Shown: positions 49,173 through 58,136, counted from the first letter of the stretch. The stretch is 64,000 bases of DNA from Variovorax sp. RA8 (GCF_901827175.1 NZ_LR594662.1:3968001-4032000), one strand, 5' to 3'. Notes: generated from the letters alone by a model not told the origin. Program-made: numbers and translations.

Positions 49173-51097
49173 GGACGTGCCGGCTGCGCCTGCGTGACGT
49201 GCTCGAACTGCATCAGGTAGAGAGCCGCCGTGTGGCGCGCGGTGTCGATGATGCGGCGGGCCGCGCCGCCCTCCCCGTCCAGCGCCATCGCCATCTCGAC
49301 CGCAGCCAGCCAGCGGTTGAGGTGGTTCTCGTCGTTGTGGCCGTGGTATTCGAGGAAGCGCAAGGCCTCGGGCGGCAGCTTCAGGCCGGCCTTGATCAGC
49401 GGCAGCAGCGCCGGCACGATGCGCTGCCCGGTGCCCTCGATGATGTAGATCGCGCCCAGCAGGCCGACCGGATTGGGCGTCGCGGCCAGGCCGTGCAGGT
49501 AGGCATTGAGTGCCTCCCCGCCGGGGTTGCGGCGCAGCGCGTCGATGTCGTCCACGGCGCCGCCGGCCTTGCGGTAGTCGCTGAACAGGATCATGAAGTC
49601 GTCCTGCTCCTCGCTCGCATGCACGCCGATCAGGGAGGCCAGCGACTGGTAGGGCTGGGCCAGGGAAGAGGCGCCTTCGCGCATCCACTTGCTGCCTTCG
49701 CGCACCTGGGGGATCCAGTGCTCCATCCAGTTCAGGTAGTTCGGCAGTGCAAAGCGGCGCTCGCGGATCTGCCTTACCAGGGGGGTGCGCCAGACGCGCG
49801 AGCGGTAGTCGTGCCAGATGGAGGCCAGCTCGGTGAGCAGCCCGCCAAGCGCCTGGGGTGCGCCGGCCGGATCGTGCGGCGGGGCGATCGCCTGGGCTTC
49901 GGGTTCGGCAGCCGCCGGCACCGCGGCGCGTGCCGGCGCGGGCACGGCGGCCGCGTCGGCGGCTTCGACCTCGAACAGCATGTACGCTGCCATGAAGCGC
50001 CCAGACTCGGGCACGTAGCAGAAGATCTGTTCCCCAGCCTTCAGGCTGCGGGTCTGCAGGAACTCGGCCAGCATGATCATGATCGAGGCCGCACCGGTGT
50101 TGCCCCGCCAGGCCAGGTTGCTGTACCAGCGCTCGCGCGGGATCGCCAGGCCGGCCTTCTGCATCAGGCCGTCGACCACCGGGATGAACTTCTCCGACGA
50201 GTAGTGGCACAGGAAATGGTCGACCCGCGACGGATCGACCCAGCCCTCGCGCACCAGCCCCGCGTATTCGTGGATGCCGATGTCGAACAGGTGCGGCAGC
50301 AGCCGGATGTCCTGCCGCAGCGACAACGCGCCCGCGGCCTCGGCCTCGCTCCAGGAGGCAAAGTCCAGGTGTCCGCGCGCGCGATCCTCGGTCAGGCCCA
50401 ATTGCATGCACACGGGGTAGTCGCCCGAGAAGGCGCGCTGGTGGATCCACTTCAGGCGCAGCCGCACACCCGCTGCACCATGGGTCCCGGCCAGCGCCGG
50501 CGCGCCGTCCGACAGCAGCAGCGCGCCGGCGCCATCGGACAGCATCCAGCGCAGGAAATGCGAGTCGAAATCGCACTCGTAGCCCCGGGCCGCGAAGCGC
50601 GATCGCTTGAAGAGGCGCGAGGGCATTTCGCTCGCCACCGCCAGCGCCGAGCGGTGCGCGCCCATTTCCACGCCCTGGGCGGCGGCCTGGATCGCCGACA
50701 CGCCGGCGGCGCAGATGCCGTGCACCGACAGCGTCTCCATCGGCGGCGCCGCGAGCTCGCCCTGGATCATGTTGGCGAAGCCCGGCATCAGCGCATCGCC
50801 GCCCGAGGAGCCGCTCGCCAGCAGCGAGACGCGCGAAAGCTCGGCCGCACCCTGCTGCAGGCAGTGGCGGATCGCGCCCGCCGCGAGCTGCGCGTTGCTG
50901 TACACGGTGCGGCCCTCGGCGTCGATCGCGTAGTAGCGTTCGCGGATGCCGTTCTCGGCCAGGATGCGCCGCTTGATGCGCTGCGACATCCGGTTGAGCG
51001 GCGCGATGTAGGCATCCATGCCTTCGTTGGACACCGGTTCGCCGGGCAAGAAGTAGCCGGCGCTTTCGAGATAGACGCGTTGAAATGGAACGGGCAT
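49169..51097 (-). CDS. Beta-ketoacyl-ACP synthase III-like domain fused to haem-oxygenase-like iron oxidase domain
   Basis: 642 residues in two parts. Residues 1-~375 are a KASIII/thiolase fold with a complete C-H-N triad: Cys129 ('VHGICAAG'), His298 ('FLCHYSSEKF') and Asn333 ('WRGNTGAAS'). An Ala/Pro-rich linker (~378-412) leads to a helical domain resembling haem-oxygenase-like diiron oxidases (iron-containing redox enzymes): 'IYIIEGTGQRIVPAL' with Glu554, and the metal-type cluster 'FLEYHGHNDENHLNRW' (Glu583 to His592). Such oxidases include UndA, which makes alkenes from fatty acids. It lies between a membrane desaturase (3 bp upstream) and a coupled downstream gene. The product is probably an unusual fatty-acid or hydrocarbon-like lipid; that is inference. 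Confidence 0.85.
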   Translation of the reverse strand: MPVPFQRVYLESAGYFLPGEPVSNEGMDAYIAPLNRMSQRIKRRILAENGIRERYYAIDAEGRTVYSNAQLAAGAIRHCLQQGAAELSRVSLLASGSSGGDALMPGFANMIQGELAAPPMETLSVHGICAAGVSAIQAAAQGVEMGAHRSALAVASEMPSRLFKRSRFAARGYECDFDSHFLRWMLSDGAGALLLSDGAPALAGTHGAAGVRLRLKWIHQRAFSGDYPVCMQLGLTEDRARGHLDFASWSEAEAAGALSLRQDIRLLPHLFDIGIHEYAGLVREGWVDPSRVDHFLCHYSSEKFIPVVDGLMQKAGLAIPRERWYSNLAWRGNTGAASIMIMLAEFLQTRSLKAGEQIFCYVPESGRFMAAYMLFEVEAADAAAVPAPARAAVPAAAEPEAQAIAPPHDPAGAPQALGGLLTELASIWHDYRSRVWRTPLVRQIRERRFALPNYLNWMEHWIPQVREGSKWMREGASSLAQPYQSLASLIGVHASEEQDDFMILFSDYRKAGGAVDDIDALRRNPGGEALNAYLHGLAATPNPVGLLGAIYIIEGTGQRIVPALLPLIKAGLKLPPEALRFLEYHGHNDENHLNRWLAAVEMAMALDGEGGAARRIIDTARHTAALYLMQFEHVTQAQPARP

Positions 51098-51100
51098 GGA

Positions 51101-52033
51101 TCAGGACTGCGGAAGGGAACCCGGGAGCATCAGTGAACGGCTGCGGAAGCGGGGCCACACCACTCCCAGAACGAACACGCGCGCCATGTAGGGGAGCAGC
51201 CCGCGCTCGTTGAGCGCCGGATGGATGCGTGCCCGGTAGCGCTCGCGATGCAGCCGCGCCAGCGCCGACCAGTGCACGCGCGAATGCTCGTGGTGCGCCG
51301 TGTGCAGGCCGATGTTGAACAGCAGCGGGTTGACCAGGCCTTCGAAGTTGCGCGCGTAGTCGAGAGAGGCGCCGCCCTTCCCGCCCCGTCGCCCGTCCGC
51401 ATGGGCGTGCTGCAGGTAGTTGGTAGCCAGCAGCCAATGCAGGCCGTGCAGCTGCGGCACGATGACGAACACCAGCGCGCGGCGCCAATCGAGCGCCAAC
51501 AGCGCCGCCCAGCTCCCCAGCCACAGCACGTACTGCGCCATGCAGTAGCGCCATGCGCCGGGGCAGTGTCGGCGCAGCGTCGCCAGCCAGGCGATGAACA
51601 TGGGATAGAGCACGGCCACCGCCTGCAGCGGATGCATCAGGTAGCCCCGGAGATGATTCGTGTCGCCGCCGAAGCGATAGGTGCGCGCCACGTCACGCGG
51701 TCCGTGCCGGAAGCGGTGATGGTTGGCCACATGCGCCGGCCAGAACACGAAGGTCGGATGACCCTGCAGCAGCGTCAGCCAAAAATCGGTGAAGCGGTTG
51801 GCGCAGCGGCCACGCCACAGGCGCAAGTGCGCGTGGTTGTGATGGATCACGCTGACGCCGAGCGTGAGAAAGAGCATCACGCCATACGCCAGCCAATGGA
51901 AGCCGTGTACCCACTGCCAGGCCGAAAGCGCCGGCAGCAGCGCCATGTAGGCCAGGCTCTGCCAGTCGCGCCGATGGCGCAGCCGCGGCAGCCGAAGCCG
52001 GCACGCGGGCGTGGATCGGACGATCGTTGCCAC
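51101..52033 (-). CDS. Membrane fatty-acid desaturase/hydroxylase family protein
   Basis: 310 residues with several hydrophobic spans and three histidine boxes for the diiron site: 'HHNHAHLRLW', 'HVANHHRFRH' and 'HTAHHEHSRVHW'. Topology is typical of acyl-lipid/acyl-CoA desaturases with short loops. The start is GTG at 52033, only 6 bp after the PLD-family gene stop, with no clear ribosome site, suggesting reinitiation. The next gene, the KASIII-oxidase fusion, begins 3 bp after its stop. Substrate and regiochemistry cannot be read from sequence. Confidence 0.88.
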   Translation of the reverse strand: MATIVRSTPACRLRLPRLRHRRDWQSLAYMALLPALSAWQWVHGFHWLAYGVMLFLTLGVSVIHHNHAHLRLWRGRCANRFTDFWLTLLQGHPTFVFWPAHVANHHRFRHGPRDVARTYRFGGDTNHLRGYLMHPLQAVAVLYPMFIAWLATLRRHCPGAWRYCMAQYVLWLGSWAALLALDWRRALVFVIVPQLHGLHWLLATNYLQHAHADGRRGGKGGASLDYARNFEGLVNPLLFNIGLHTAHHEHSRVHWSALARLHRERYRARIHPALNERGLLPYMARVFVLGVVWPRFRSRSLMLPGSLPQS

Positions 52034-52039
52034 GCGCGG

Positions 52040-53614
52040 CTACAGCAGCATCTCAGGCACGATCGGCGCGATCAGCCTGTTGTAGAAGCGCTGGAAGAAG
52101 GTCGCCTCCGGTTCGGAGGTGAGAACGATTTCCTTCTCGCCATCGGTGGTCAGCCATTCGAGCCGGCCAGTGTCCTTGGCCAGACGCAGGCGGTAGGAGT
52201 TCTGGACCCGGCTCACGTTGATGACCCTCAGCATCTCGCGTGCCAGCTGCGGGCTGTCGATTAGCATGCCCATTTCGGTGTTCTGCGTGGCCGAGCGCGG
52301 ATCGAGATTGGCCGAGCCGAGCAGGATTCGCGAGCGATCGATGGCCGCGGTCTTCGCATGCAGCCGGCCCAGCGAGCTGCCAAAGGAGCCGAAGCGCTTG
52401 CTCGCCGTGGTGCGTTCCGGGCTCAATTCATAGAGGTCGGCCCCCGCTTTCAGCAGCCGCTCGCGGTAGCGCATGTAGCCCGTGTGCACGAGCGGTTCGT
52501 CGTTGGCCGCCAGGGAGTTGGTCAGGAGAACCAGCTTGATCTTGCGCCGGCCCAGTTCCTCGAAGGCAGCCATGCCTTGCTCGCCAGGCACCAAGTAGGG
52601 CGAGGTCATCTGCACCTCCTGCTTGGCCTCGAGCAGGCGCTCCCAGATCTTCATCGTCACGCTGGTCGCCAGGGCCTCCTCGGCGGTCATGGTCGTGGGC
52701 TTGGTGGGAGGATCGGCCACGGCACGGGCCGTGCCCCACAGCAGGCCCATGCGTCCCTCGTCGAGTTCCTCCGAGATCGGGCCGTAGCCGAGGATGTCGT
52801 TGGGCGGCAGGACGACCTTGGGCGCCGGAGCGGCCATGTCGACCCAGGAATCGAACTCGGCGGTGCCGGGCGTCGTGCCGCCCTGGCCGCGCACGACCTC
52901 GCCGATGGGCCAGACCTGCTCGCTGTTCCAGTAGGTGTCGAAGATGGCTTCGAGCTGCGGCAGCACCTTGCCGACGACAACCGCATCCATGTCGATGAAG
53001 TTCTGCGCCTCGCTCAGCACGAAGTACTCGTCGGCGATGTTGCGCCCGCCGACCACCGCCATCGCGCCGTCCGCGATGAACAACTTGTTGTGCATGCGGT
53101 GGTTGAGCCGGTAGATCTCGTGCGGCGAGGCGGCGAAGCGCGAGAGGAAGCCGTCGCGTCCGCAGCAGAACGGGTTGAACAGCCGCACCTCGACGTTTGG
53201 CGTCCGCGAAAGCGCCAGCAGCAGGTACTGGCTCTTGGCCGTGTAGAGATCGTCCACCAACACGCGCACCTTGACGCCGCGGGCCGCGGCCTCGCGCAGC
53301 GCGCGCATCAGCAGCCGGCCGACGCCGTCGTTCTCGAGCTGGTAGTACTGCACCACCAGGGAGCGTTCGGCGCGCTTGGCGAGCTGGATACGGGCGTCCA
53401 GCGAATACACCCCCAGCGGCATCAGGCGGAAGCCGGAATGCTCGCCCGGCGGCGTCGAGGCGGCTACCACCTTGGCCAGCATGGTCGACGGATCGGCCGG
53501 CGCTGCGAATGCGGCGGGCCGCTCCCTCGCCGGCGGCAGCGAGCCGCAGGCCCCGAGCCCTGCGGCGAGGGCGCACAGCAACGCCACGCGCAGCAGACGG
53601 ACCCATGCGTTCAT
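52040..53614 (-). CDS. Phospholipase D-family lipoprotein, ClsC-like cardiolipin synthase
   Basis: 524 residues. Lipoprotein signal with lipobox (AAGLGACGSL). Two HKD motifs: 'HNKLFIADGAMAVVGGRNIA' (first) and 'HAKTAAIDRSRILLGSANLD' (second), each HxKxxxxD with the following Asn. Overall it resembles E. coli ClsC (YmdC), which makes cardiolipin from PE and PG. It heads the operon with the desaturase and KASIII fusion. GAGGGG precedes the ATG. A general phospholipid transphosphatidylase role is likely; the lipobox suggests an outer-face location. Confidence 0.88.
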   Translation of the reverse strand: MNAWVRLLRVALLCALAAGLGACGSLPPARERPAAFAAPADPSTMLAKVVAASTPPGEHSGFRLMPLGVYSLDARIQLAKRAERSLVVQYYQLENDGVGRLLMRALREAAARGVKVRVLVDDLYTAKSQYLLLALSRTPNVEVRLFNPFCCGRDGFLSRFAASPHEIYRLNHRMHNKLFIADGAMAVVGGRNIADEYFVLSEAQNFIDMDAVVVGKVLPQLEAIFDTYWNSEQVWPIGEVVRGQGGTTPGTAEFDSWVDMAAPAPKVVLPPNDILGYGPISEELDEGRMGLLWGTARAVADPPTKPTTMTAEEALATSVTMKIWERLLEAKQEVQMTSPYLVPGEQGMAAFEELGRRKIKLVLLTNSLAANDEPLVHTGYMRYRERLLKAGADLYELSPERTTASKRFGSFGSSLGRLHAKTAAIDRSRILLGSANLDPRSATQNTEMGMLIDSPQLAREMLRVINVSRVQNSYRLRLAKDTGRLEWLTTDGEKEIVLTSEPEATFFQRFYNRLIAPIVPEMLL

Positions 53615-53731
53615 GATCTTTCCCCTCTTTGGAGTTGTTCCGGATACTGCGCCAGGCAGGCTGGTTTAACCTCTGCCACACAACGCACCCGGGTTCTAGA
53701 ATTTCGCAATGCCTCTTCCCGGAGTTACACC

Positions 53732-54286
53732 ATGACACGACGGATTCTCGCGCGTCTCGCCGCCTTTGGGCTCGCAAGCCTCGGACTTTCACCGGCCCTT
53801 GCCGCCCTGGACGTCGGGGATCCGGTGCCCAAGTTCACGGCGACCGCCGCGCTGGGCGGCAAGACCTTCAACTATTCGCTGGCCGATGCGCTGGCCAAGG
53901 GCCCGGTGGTGGTGTATTTCTTCCCGGCAGCCGGCACCACCGACTGCAACATCGAGGCGCATGCCTTCGCCGAGGCCATGGACCAGTTCGAGGCGGTGGG
54001 CGCCACTGTGATCGGCGTGTCGGCCGACGACATCGAAACGCTGAAGGATTTCTCGGTCAAGCAGTGCCAGAGCAAGTTCCCGGTGGCCGCCGACCGATCG
54101 AAGGTCGTGATCGAGGGCTTCGACGCGGTGATGCAGACCCGTCCCGATTTCGCCAACCGGCTGTCCTACGTGGTCGCGCCGAACGGCACGGTCGCCTACT
54201 ATTACCAGAACCTCAACCCGGACAAGCACGTCGAGCGCATGCTCAACGCGCTCAAGGCGCTTCCCAAGCAGACTGCCAAGCGCTAG
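53732..54286 (+). CDS. Exported peroxiredoxin (AhpC/TSA-BCP type)
   Basis: 184 residues. A signal peptide (LARLAAFGLASLGLSPALAA) precedes a thioredoxin-like peroxiredoxin domain: 'DVGDPVPKFTATAALGGKTF', 'VVVYFFPAAGTTDCNIEAHA' with the peroxidatic Cys, 'GVSADDIETLKDFSVKQCQS' with a second Cys about 49 residues on, and 'ANRLSYVVAPNGTVAYYYQN'. Periplasmic location is inferred from the signal. AGGAG-like CCGGAG lies upstream of the ATG. It is divergent to the PLD-family gene. Probably reduces peroxides in the envelope. Confidence 0.9.
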   Translation: MTRRILARLAAFGLASLGLSPALAALDVGDPVPKFTATAALGGKTFNYSLADALAKGPVVVYFFPAAGTTDCNIEAHAFAEAMDQFEAVGATVIGVSADDIETLKDFSVKQCQSKFPVAADRSKVVIEGFDAVMQTRPDFANRLSYVVAPNGTVAYYYQNLNPDKHVERMLNALKALPKQTAKR

Positions 54287-54337
54287 CCGCGGGCCACTCC
54301 CGGCGGGGGCTGGCCGCCTTCGCGCACAATTTCAGCC

Positions 54338-55771
54338 ATGCAGCTCCATTACATCGCCAACGAAAGCGTCCCCTCCTCCTCGGGCCGCACCCTCCCCGTC
54401 CTCGACCCGTCCGACGGCCAGCCCTTCGACGAGCTGCAGCGGGGCAACGCAGCCGACATCGACGCGGCCGTGCGCGCCGCGCGCGACTGCTTCGAGGGCA
54501 GTTGGCAAAAGCAGAGCGCGGCCGAGCGCGGCCGGCTGCTCTACAGGCTGTCGCAGAAGATCGCCGAGCACACCGACGAGCTGGCGCTGCTCGAGCAGCG
54601 CGACTGCGGCAAGCCCGTCAAGCAGGCGCGCGCCGATGCGCTGGCGCTGGTGCGCTACTTCGAGTTCTATGCCGGCGCCTGCGACAAGCTGCACGGCGAG
54701 ACCATCCCCTACCAGGAGGGCTACAGCGTCTTCACCTGGCGCGAGCCGCACGGCGTCACCGGCCACGTCATTCCGTGGAACTACCCGATGCAGATCTTCG
54801 GCCGCAGCGTCGGCGGCGCGCTGGCCGCAGGCAACGTCTGCGTGGTCAAGCCCTCCGAGGACGCCTGCCTGTCGCTGATCCGCGTTGCGCAGCTGGCGGC
54901 GGAGGTCGGCTTCCCGCCCGGCGCGATCAACATCGTGACCGGCTACGGCCATGAAGTGGGCGATGCGCTGGCGCGGCACCCGGGCATCGACCACATCAGC
55001 TTCACCGGCAGCCCGAAGGTGGGCACGCTGATCCAGCAGGTGGCGGCCGAGCGACACTGCCCCGTCACGCTGGAGCTGGGCGGCAAGAGCCCGCAGATCA
55101 TCTTTGCCGACGCCGACCTGGGCGCCGCCATCCCGGTGCTGATCAACGCGATCGTGCAGAATGCCGGGCAGACCTGCTCGGCCGGCTCGCGCGTGCTGGT
55201 CGAGCGCGAAATCTACGAGCTGCTGCTGGAGCGCCTGGGCCAGGCCTTCGAGGCGCTGCGCGTCGGCCCTGCGGCCATGGACCTGGACGTCGGCCCGCTG
55301 ATCCGCCAGACCCAGCAGCAACGCGTCTGGGACTTCCTGTCCGACGCCCAGCATGCCGGCATCCCGATGGTGGCCCAGGGCGTGGTGGTCGACGAGGCAC
55401 CGCAGACCGGCTTCTACCAGGCGCCCACTTTGCTGCGCGACGTGCCGGTGACGCACCGGCTGGCCCAGGAGGAAGTCTTCGGCCCGGTGCTCGCGGCAAT
55501 GTCCTTCCGCGACGAAGACGAAGCCGTGGCACAGGCCAATGCCACCGAGTTCGGCCTGGTCGCCGGCATCTGGACGAAGGATGGGGGTCGCCAGTTCCGC
55601 ATGGCCAAGCGCGTCAAGAGCGGCCAGGTCTTCATCAACAACTACGGCGCCGGCGGCGGCGTGGAGCTGCCTTTCGGCGGCGTCAAGTCCTCGGGCTACG
55701 GCCGCGAGAAGGGCTTCGAGGCGCTCTACGGCTTCACCACGCTCAAGACGGTGGCCGTGCGCCACGGCTGA
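54338..55771 (+). CDS. Aldehyde dehydrogenase family protein
   Basis: 477 residues. 'GNVCVVKPSEDACLSLIRVA' for cofactor binding, 'ISFTGSPKVGTLIQQVAAER', the general-base Glu in 'VTLELGGKSPQIIFADADL', catalytic Cys in 'NAGQTCSAGSRVLVEREIYE', and 'EEVFGPVLAAMSFRDEDEAV'. Closest in style to betaine-aldehyde or general NAD(P)-dependent aldehyde dehydrogenases. It stands alone 51 bp after the peroxiredoxin gene and converges with the ZIP gene (3-bp gap). The substrate is not determinable. Confidence 0.92.
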   Translation: MQLHYIANESVPSSSGRTLPVLDPSDGQPFDELQRGNAADIDAAVRAARDCFEGSWQKQSAAERGRLLYRLSQKIAEHTDELALLEQRDCGKPVKQARADALALVRYFEFYAGACDKLHGETIPYQEGYSVFTWREPHGVTGHVIPWNYPMQIFGRSVGGALAAGNVCVVKPSEDACLSLIRVAQLAAEVGFPPGAINIVTGYGHEVGDALARHPGIDHISFTGSPKVGTLIQQVAAERHCPVTLELGGKSPQIIFADADLGAAIPVLINAIVQNAGQTCSAGSRVLVEREIYELLLERLGQAFEALRVGPAAMDLDVGPLIRQTQQQRVWDFLSDAQHAGIPMVAQGVVVDEAPQTGFYQAPTLLRDVPVTHRLAQEEVFGPVLAAMSFRDEDEAVAQANATEFGLVAGIWTKDGGRQFRMAKRVKSGQVFINNYGAGGGVELPFGGVKSSGYGREKGFEALYGFTTLKTVAVRHG

Positions 55772-55774
55772 GCA

Positions 55775-56680
55775 TCAGCCCAGCGCGGTATCCAGCAGCA
55801 TCATCAGCACGAAGCCCACCATCAGCCCGCCCGTCGCAAACGCCTCATGGCCCTTGCGATGGGACTCCGGGATGATCTCGTGGCTGATCACGAAGAGCAT
55901 CGCCCCGGCCGCGAAGCCCAGGCCCCAGGGCAGCAGCAGCGCCGAGTGGCTGACGATCGCGGCACCGAACACCGCTCCCAGCGGCTCGACCAGGCCGGAG
56001 GCCATGCCGATCGCCACCGCGAAGGGCCGGCGATAGCCCGCGGCCAGCAGCGCCGCGGCGACGACCAGGCCCTCGGGCACATCCTGGATCGCGATGCCGG
56101 TCGCCAGAGCACTGCCGCGCAGTGCATCCCCACCGGCAAAGCCGACGCCGATCGCCAGGCCTTCCGGCAGGTTGTGCAGCGCGATCGCGAACACGAAGAG
56201 CCAGGTGCGCCGCAGCACGCGCGTGTCCCGCCCTTCCACGCCCTTGATGAAGTGCTCGTGCGGCAGCACCCGGTCCAGCACCAGCAGCGCCAGGCCGCCC
56301 AGCAGGACCGCGCTGCCCACGATGCCGCCGGCGCCCCAGGCATCCGCGCCCGCAGCGCGCGCCGCGGCGATGCCGGGGATGATCAGGGAGAAGGCGCTGG
56401 CTGCCAGCATCACGCCTGCGCCGAAGCCGAACAGCGTGTCCTGCGTGCGGTCCGACAAGCGCTGCGAGAACACGATCGGCAAGGTGCCCAGCGCGGTGGC
56501 GAGCGCCGCGATCGAGCCGCCGGTCAGGGCCTGCAGCACCACCGGCCGGGCGGCCGCGTAGTGCCAGAACTGCGCGCCCAGCACCAGGACGCCGGCCAGC
56601 ACGATGGCAATCCCGAAGGCCTGCCGCAATGGCAAGGAGGGGCGCACGGCGGCGCTGGCGATGGAGGAACTGCGGTTCAT
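55775..56680 (-). CDS. ZIP-family divalent metal transporter
   Basis: 301 residues, eight hydrophobic helices. Metal-path motifs are in TM4 'IALHNLPEGLAIGVGFAGGD' and TM5 'AIQDVPEGLVVAAALLAAGY', the HNxPEG/xxxPEG pair of ZupT-like proteins. A basic/His-containing loop 'RVLPHEHFIKGVEGRDTRVL' lies before TM4. The His of TM5 is Gln-Asp here. A Fur-box-like sequence overlaps the region just upstream of the ATG (56686-56704), suggesting iron-dependent control. Probably imports Zn/Fe/Mn; direction and metal are inferred from the family. Confidence 0.9.
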   Translation of the reverse strand: MNRSSSIASAAVRPSLPLRQAFGIAIVLAGVLVLGAQFWHYAAARPVVLQALTGGSIAALATALGTLPIVFSQRLSDRTQDTLFGFGAGVMLAASAFSLIIPGIAAARAAGADAWGAGGIVGSAVLLGGLALLVLDRVLPHEHFIKGVEGRDTRVLRRTWLFVFAIALHNLPEGLAIGVGFAGGDALRGSALATGIAIQDVPEGLVVAAALLAAGYRRPFAVAIGMASGLVEPLGAVFGAAIVSHSALLLPWGLGFAAGAMLFVISHEIIPESHRKGHEAFATGGLMVGFVLMMLLDTALG

Positions 56681-56685
56681 GGCTA

Positions 56686-56704
56686 GATGATATTAATTCT
56701 CATC
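56686..56704 (-). promoter_or_regulatory. Fur-box-like 19-bp dyad upstream of the ZIP gene
   Basis: GATGATATT-A-ATTCTCATC: the two 9-bp arms match at 7 of 9 positions and resemble the 19-bp Fur consensus in layout. It ends 5 bp before the start codon, so bound repressor would cover the transcription start/translation start. Confidence 0.5.
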
Positions 56705-57179
56705 TACGGCGCGGTTCGGGAATTTCAATCCTGCCGATAGAGGCGCGCTGGCGGTGTGTAGGACGTCATTGAACTTTTCAGTTGCTCAATCAACATTTCA
56801 GTCAAAGTTCGGTGGGCGGCGGTTGGATGGACGGCCCTTAGGAGCGAGGACAAGGCCCTTGGCATAGCTCAGAGTTGCCGCGCTGAATGGGCGCAGAGTA
56901 CGAACAACAAGGAACCACGCCATGAAGTCCGAACCCAAAACACTCGGGGTCAAGAAGCCGTGGTCAAGCATCTTGAGACGCTGCTCGCGGCTGCGAGGTC
57001 CGGCGAGCTGGACGACGTGGTCATGGCTCACCGGGTCTTCAAGAATGACGGTACGTTCGAGGATCTCATCTTGCGGTACCGAGGAAGCCTCAAGCCGCGC
57101 TCGCGGAGCTCGGAGCCGCGGACGATTGACCGCGCAGGACGTGCATGCCATGGCTTTCCATGGTGAATCTTTCGACGTC
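56705..57179. other. Junction region between the ZIP gene and the catabolic cluster
   Basis: 475 bp containing only a doubtful short coding remnant (56960-57166). The base composition changes around here from the very GC-rich left part to the somewhat less GC-rich right part. Confidence 0.4.
56960..57166 (+). pseudogene. Small coding remnant, probably frameshifted
   Basis: The frame gives 'VVKHLETLLAAARSGELDDV' and 'VMAHRVFKNDGTFEDLILRY', which looks like real coding sequence of a small soluble protein. A good ATG (56922, MKSEPKTLGVKK) lies in another frame, so a one-base shift near 56955 would restore a ~65-residue protein. After 'LRYRG' the sequence turns Arg/Ser-rich and unconvincing. Treated as a broken small gene at the edge of the catabolic cluster. 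Confidence 0.4.
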
Positions 57180-58136
57180 TCAGCCAGCACGCGCCTTCGA
57201 GATAGCGGCGGCAACGTTGGCATACGCTGCGTCGGCGAGCGAGCGATAGAGTTCCACCGTGTGACCGACCCTGTGCGGCGTCAGGATGACGCATGGCGCG
57301 GCGCGCAGGCGGCTCTTCTCGGGGAGAGGTTCGACTTCGAAAACATCGATCGCGGCGCCGCCCAAGTGCCCACTTTCAAGTGCATCGCAGAGTGCGTCCT
57401 CGTCGACAAGGCCACCCCGCGCGGTGTTGATCAACCAGGCGCCCGCCTTCATGCGCTCGATGGCGCGGCGGTCGATAAGATGCCGGGATGTCGCGTTCAA
57501 CGTGCTGTGCACAGAGAGCATGTCGGACTCGGAAAGCAATGTGTCAAACGGCACCAGCCGGACTCCTTCCGTTGCCGTCTGCGAAGACGGCGCATGCGCG
57601 AGCAACTGCGCTCCCCAGCCCTGCAGACGTTGCGCCACGGAACGCCCGACCCGACCGAACCCGAGCAGCCCCACAGTCTTTCCTTGCAAGCTGCGGGACA
57701 CTCCGCGTGGCGAACGCGGGTGCCGGATCAGTGTCAGCATGAGAAGCACTGTTGCTTCTGCCAAACCTTCGAAGTTTTCCGGCGTGGCACTGTTGGCGAC
57801 TGTGATGCCCCTTGCTGCGACTGCATCGACGTCGACCGAGTCGATCCCGATCGTGGGTAGCACGATAGACTTCAGCTGTGGCGCCGCGGCCAGCGTATCG
57901 GGGCCAATGCTGTAGCGAGGCGTCGACACGATGACCTCGCAGGCGTTCAGGTGTGCCGCATTCACGCACACCTCCAATGGCCGCCTCGCTGCAACGGCGT
58001 CGTCACCGCGCCGAACGAGAGCGCCCTCCGCCTGGAGCCGAGCTGCGAGTTCGTCCAGCGCGTCGCCGATGACCGTGTCGCGCATCACAAGAATGGCCGG
58101 GTTTGAATTCATGACTGCGCGCCCTTGTGCTTTCAT
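57180..58136 (-). CDS. D-isomer-specific 2-hydroxyacid dehydrogenase family protein
   Basis: 318 residues. NAD-binding 'KTVGLLGFGRVGRSVAQRLQ' (GxGxxG), catalytic Arg in 'LINTARGGLVDEDAL', Glu in 'AIDVFEVEPLPEKSRL' and His in 'VILTPHRVGHTVELYR', so the R-E-H triad is complete. 'GLAEATVLLMLTLIRHP' is the hinge. The ATG at 58136 overlaps the stop of the hydrolase gene (ATGA); an internal ATG at 58112 is possible. Last gene of the operon running from 62601; a diverged relative lies at 59025-59777. Substrate unknown. Confidence 0.88.
   Translation of the reverse strand: MKAQGRAVMNSNPAILVMRDTVIGDALDELAARLQAEGALVRRGDDAVAARRPLEVCVNAAHLNACEVIVSTPRYSIGPDTLAAAPQLKSIVLPTIGIDSVDVDAVAARGITVANSATPENFEGLAEATVLLMLTLIRHPRSPRGVSRSLQGKTVGLLGFGRVGRSVAQRLQGWGAQLLAHAPSSQTATEGVRLVPFDTLLSESDMLSVHSTLNATSRHLIDRRAIERMKAGAWLINTARGGLVDEDALCDALESGHLGGAAIDVFEVEPLPEKSRLRAAPCVILTPHRVGHTVELYRSLADAAYANVAAAISKARAG

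Noticed and set aside
49199..51136. 645-codon plus-strand frame opposite the KASIII fusion
   Set aside because: Antisense shadow; the opposite strand carries intact catalytic motifs.
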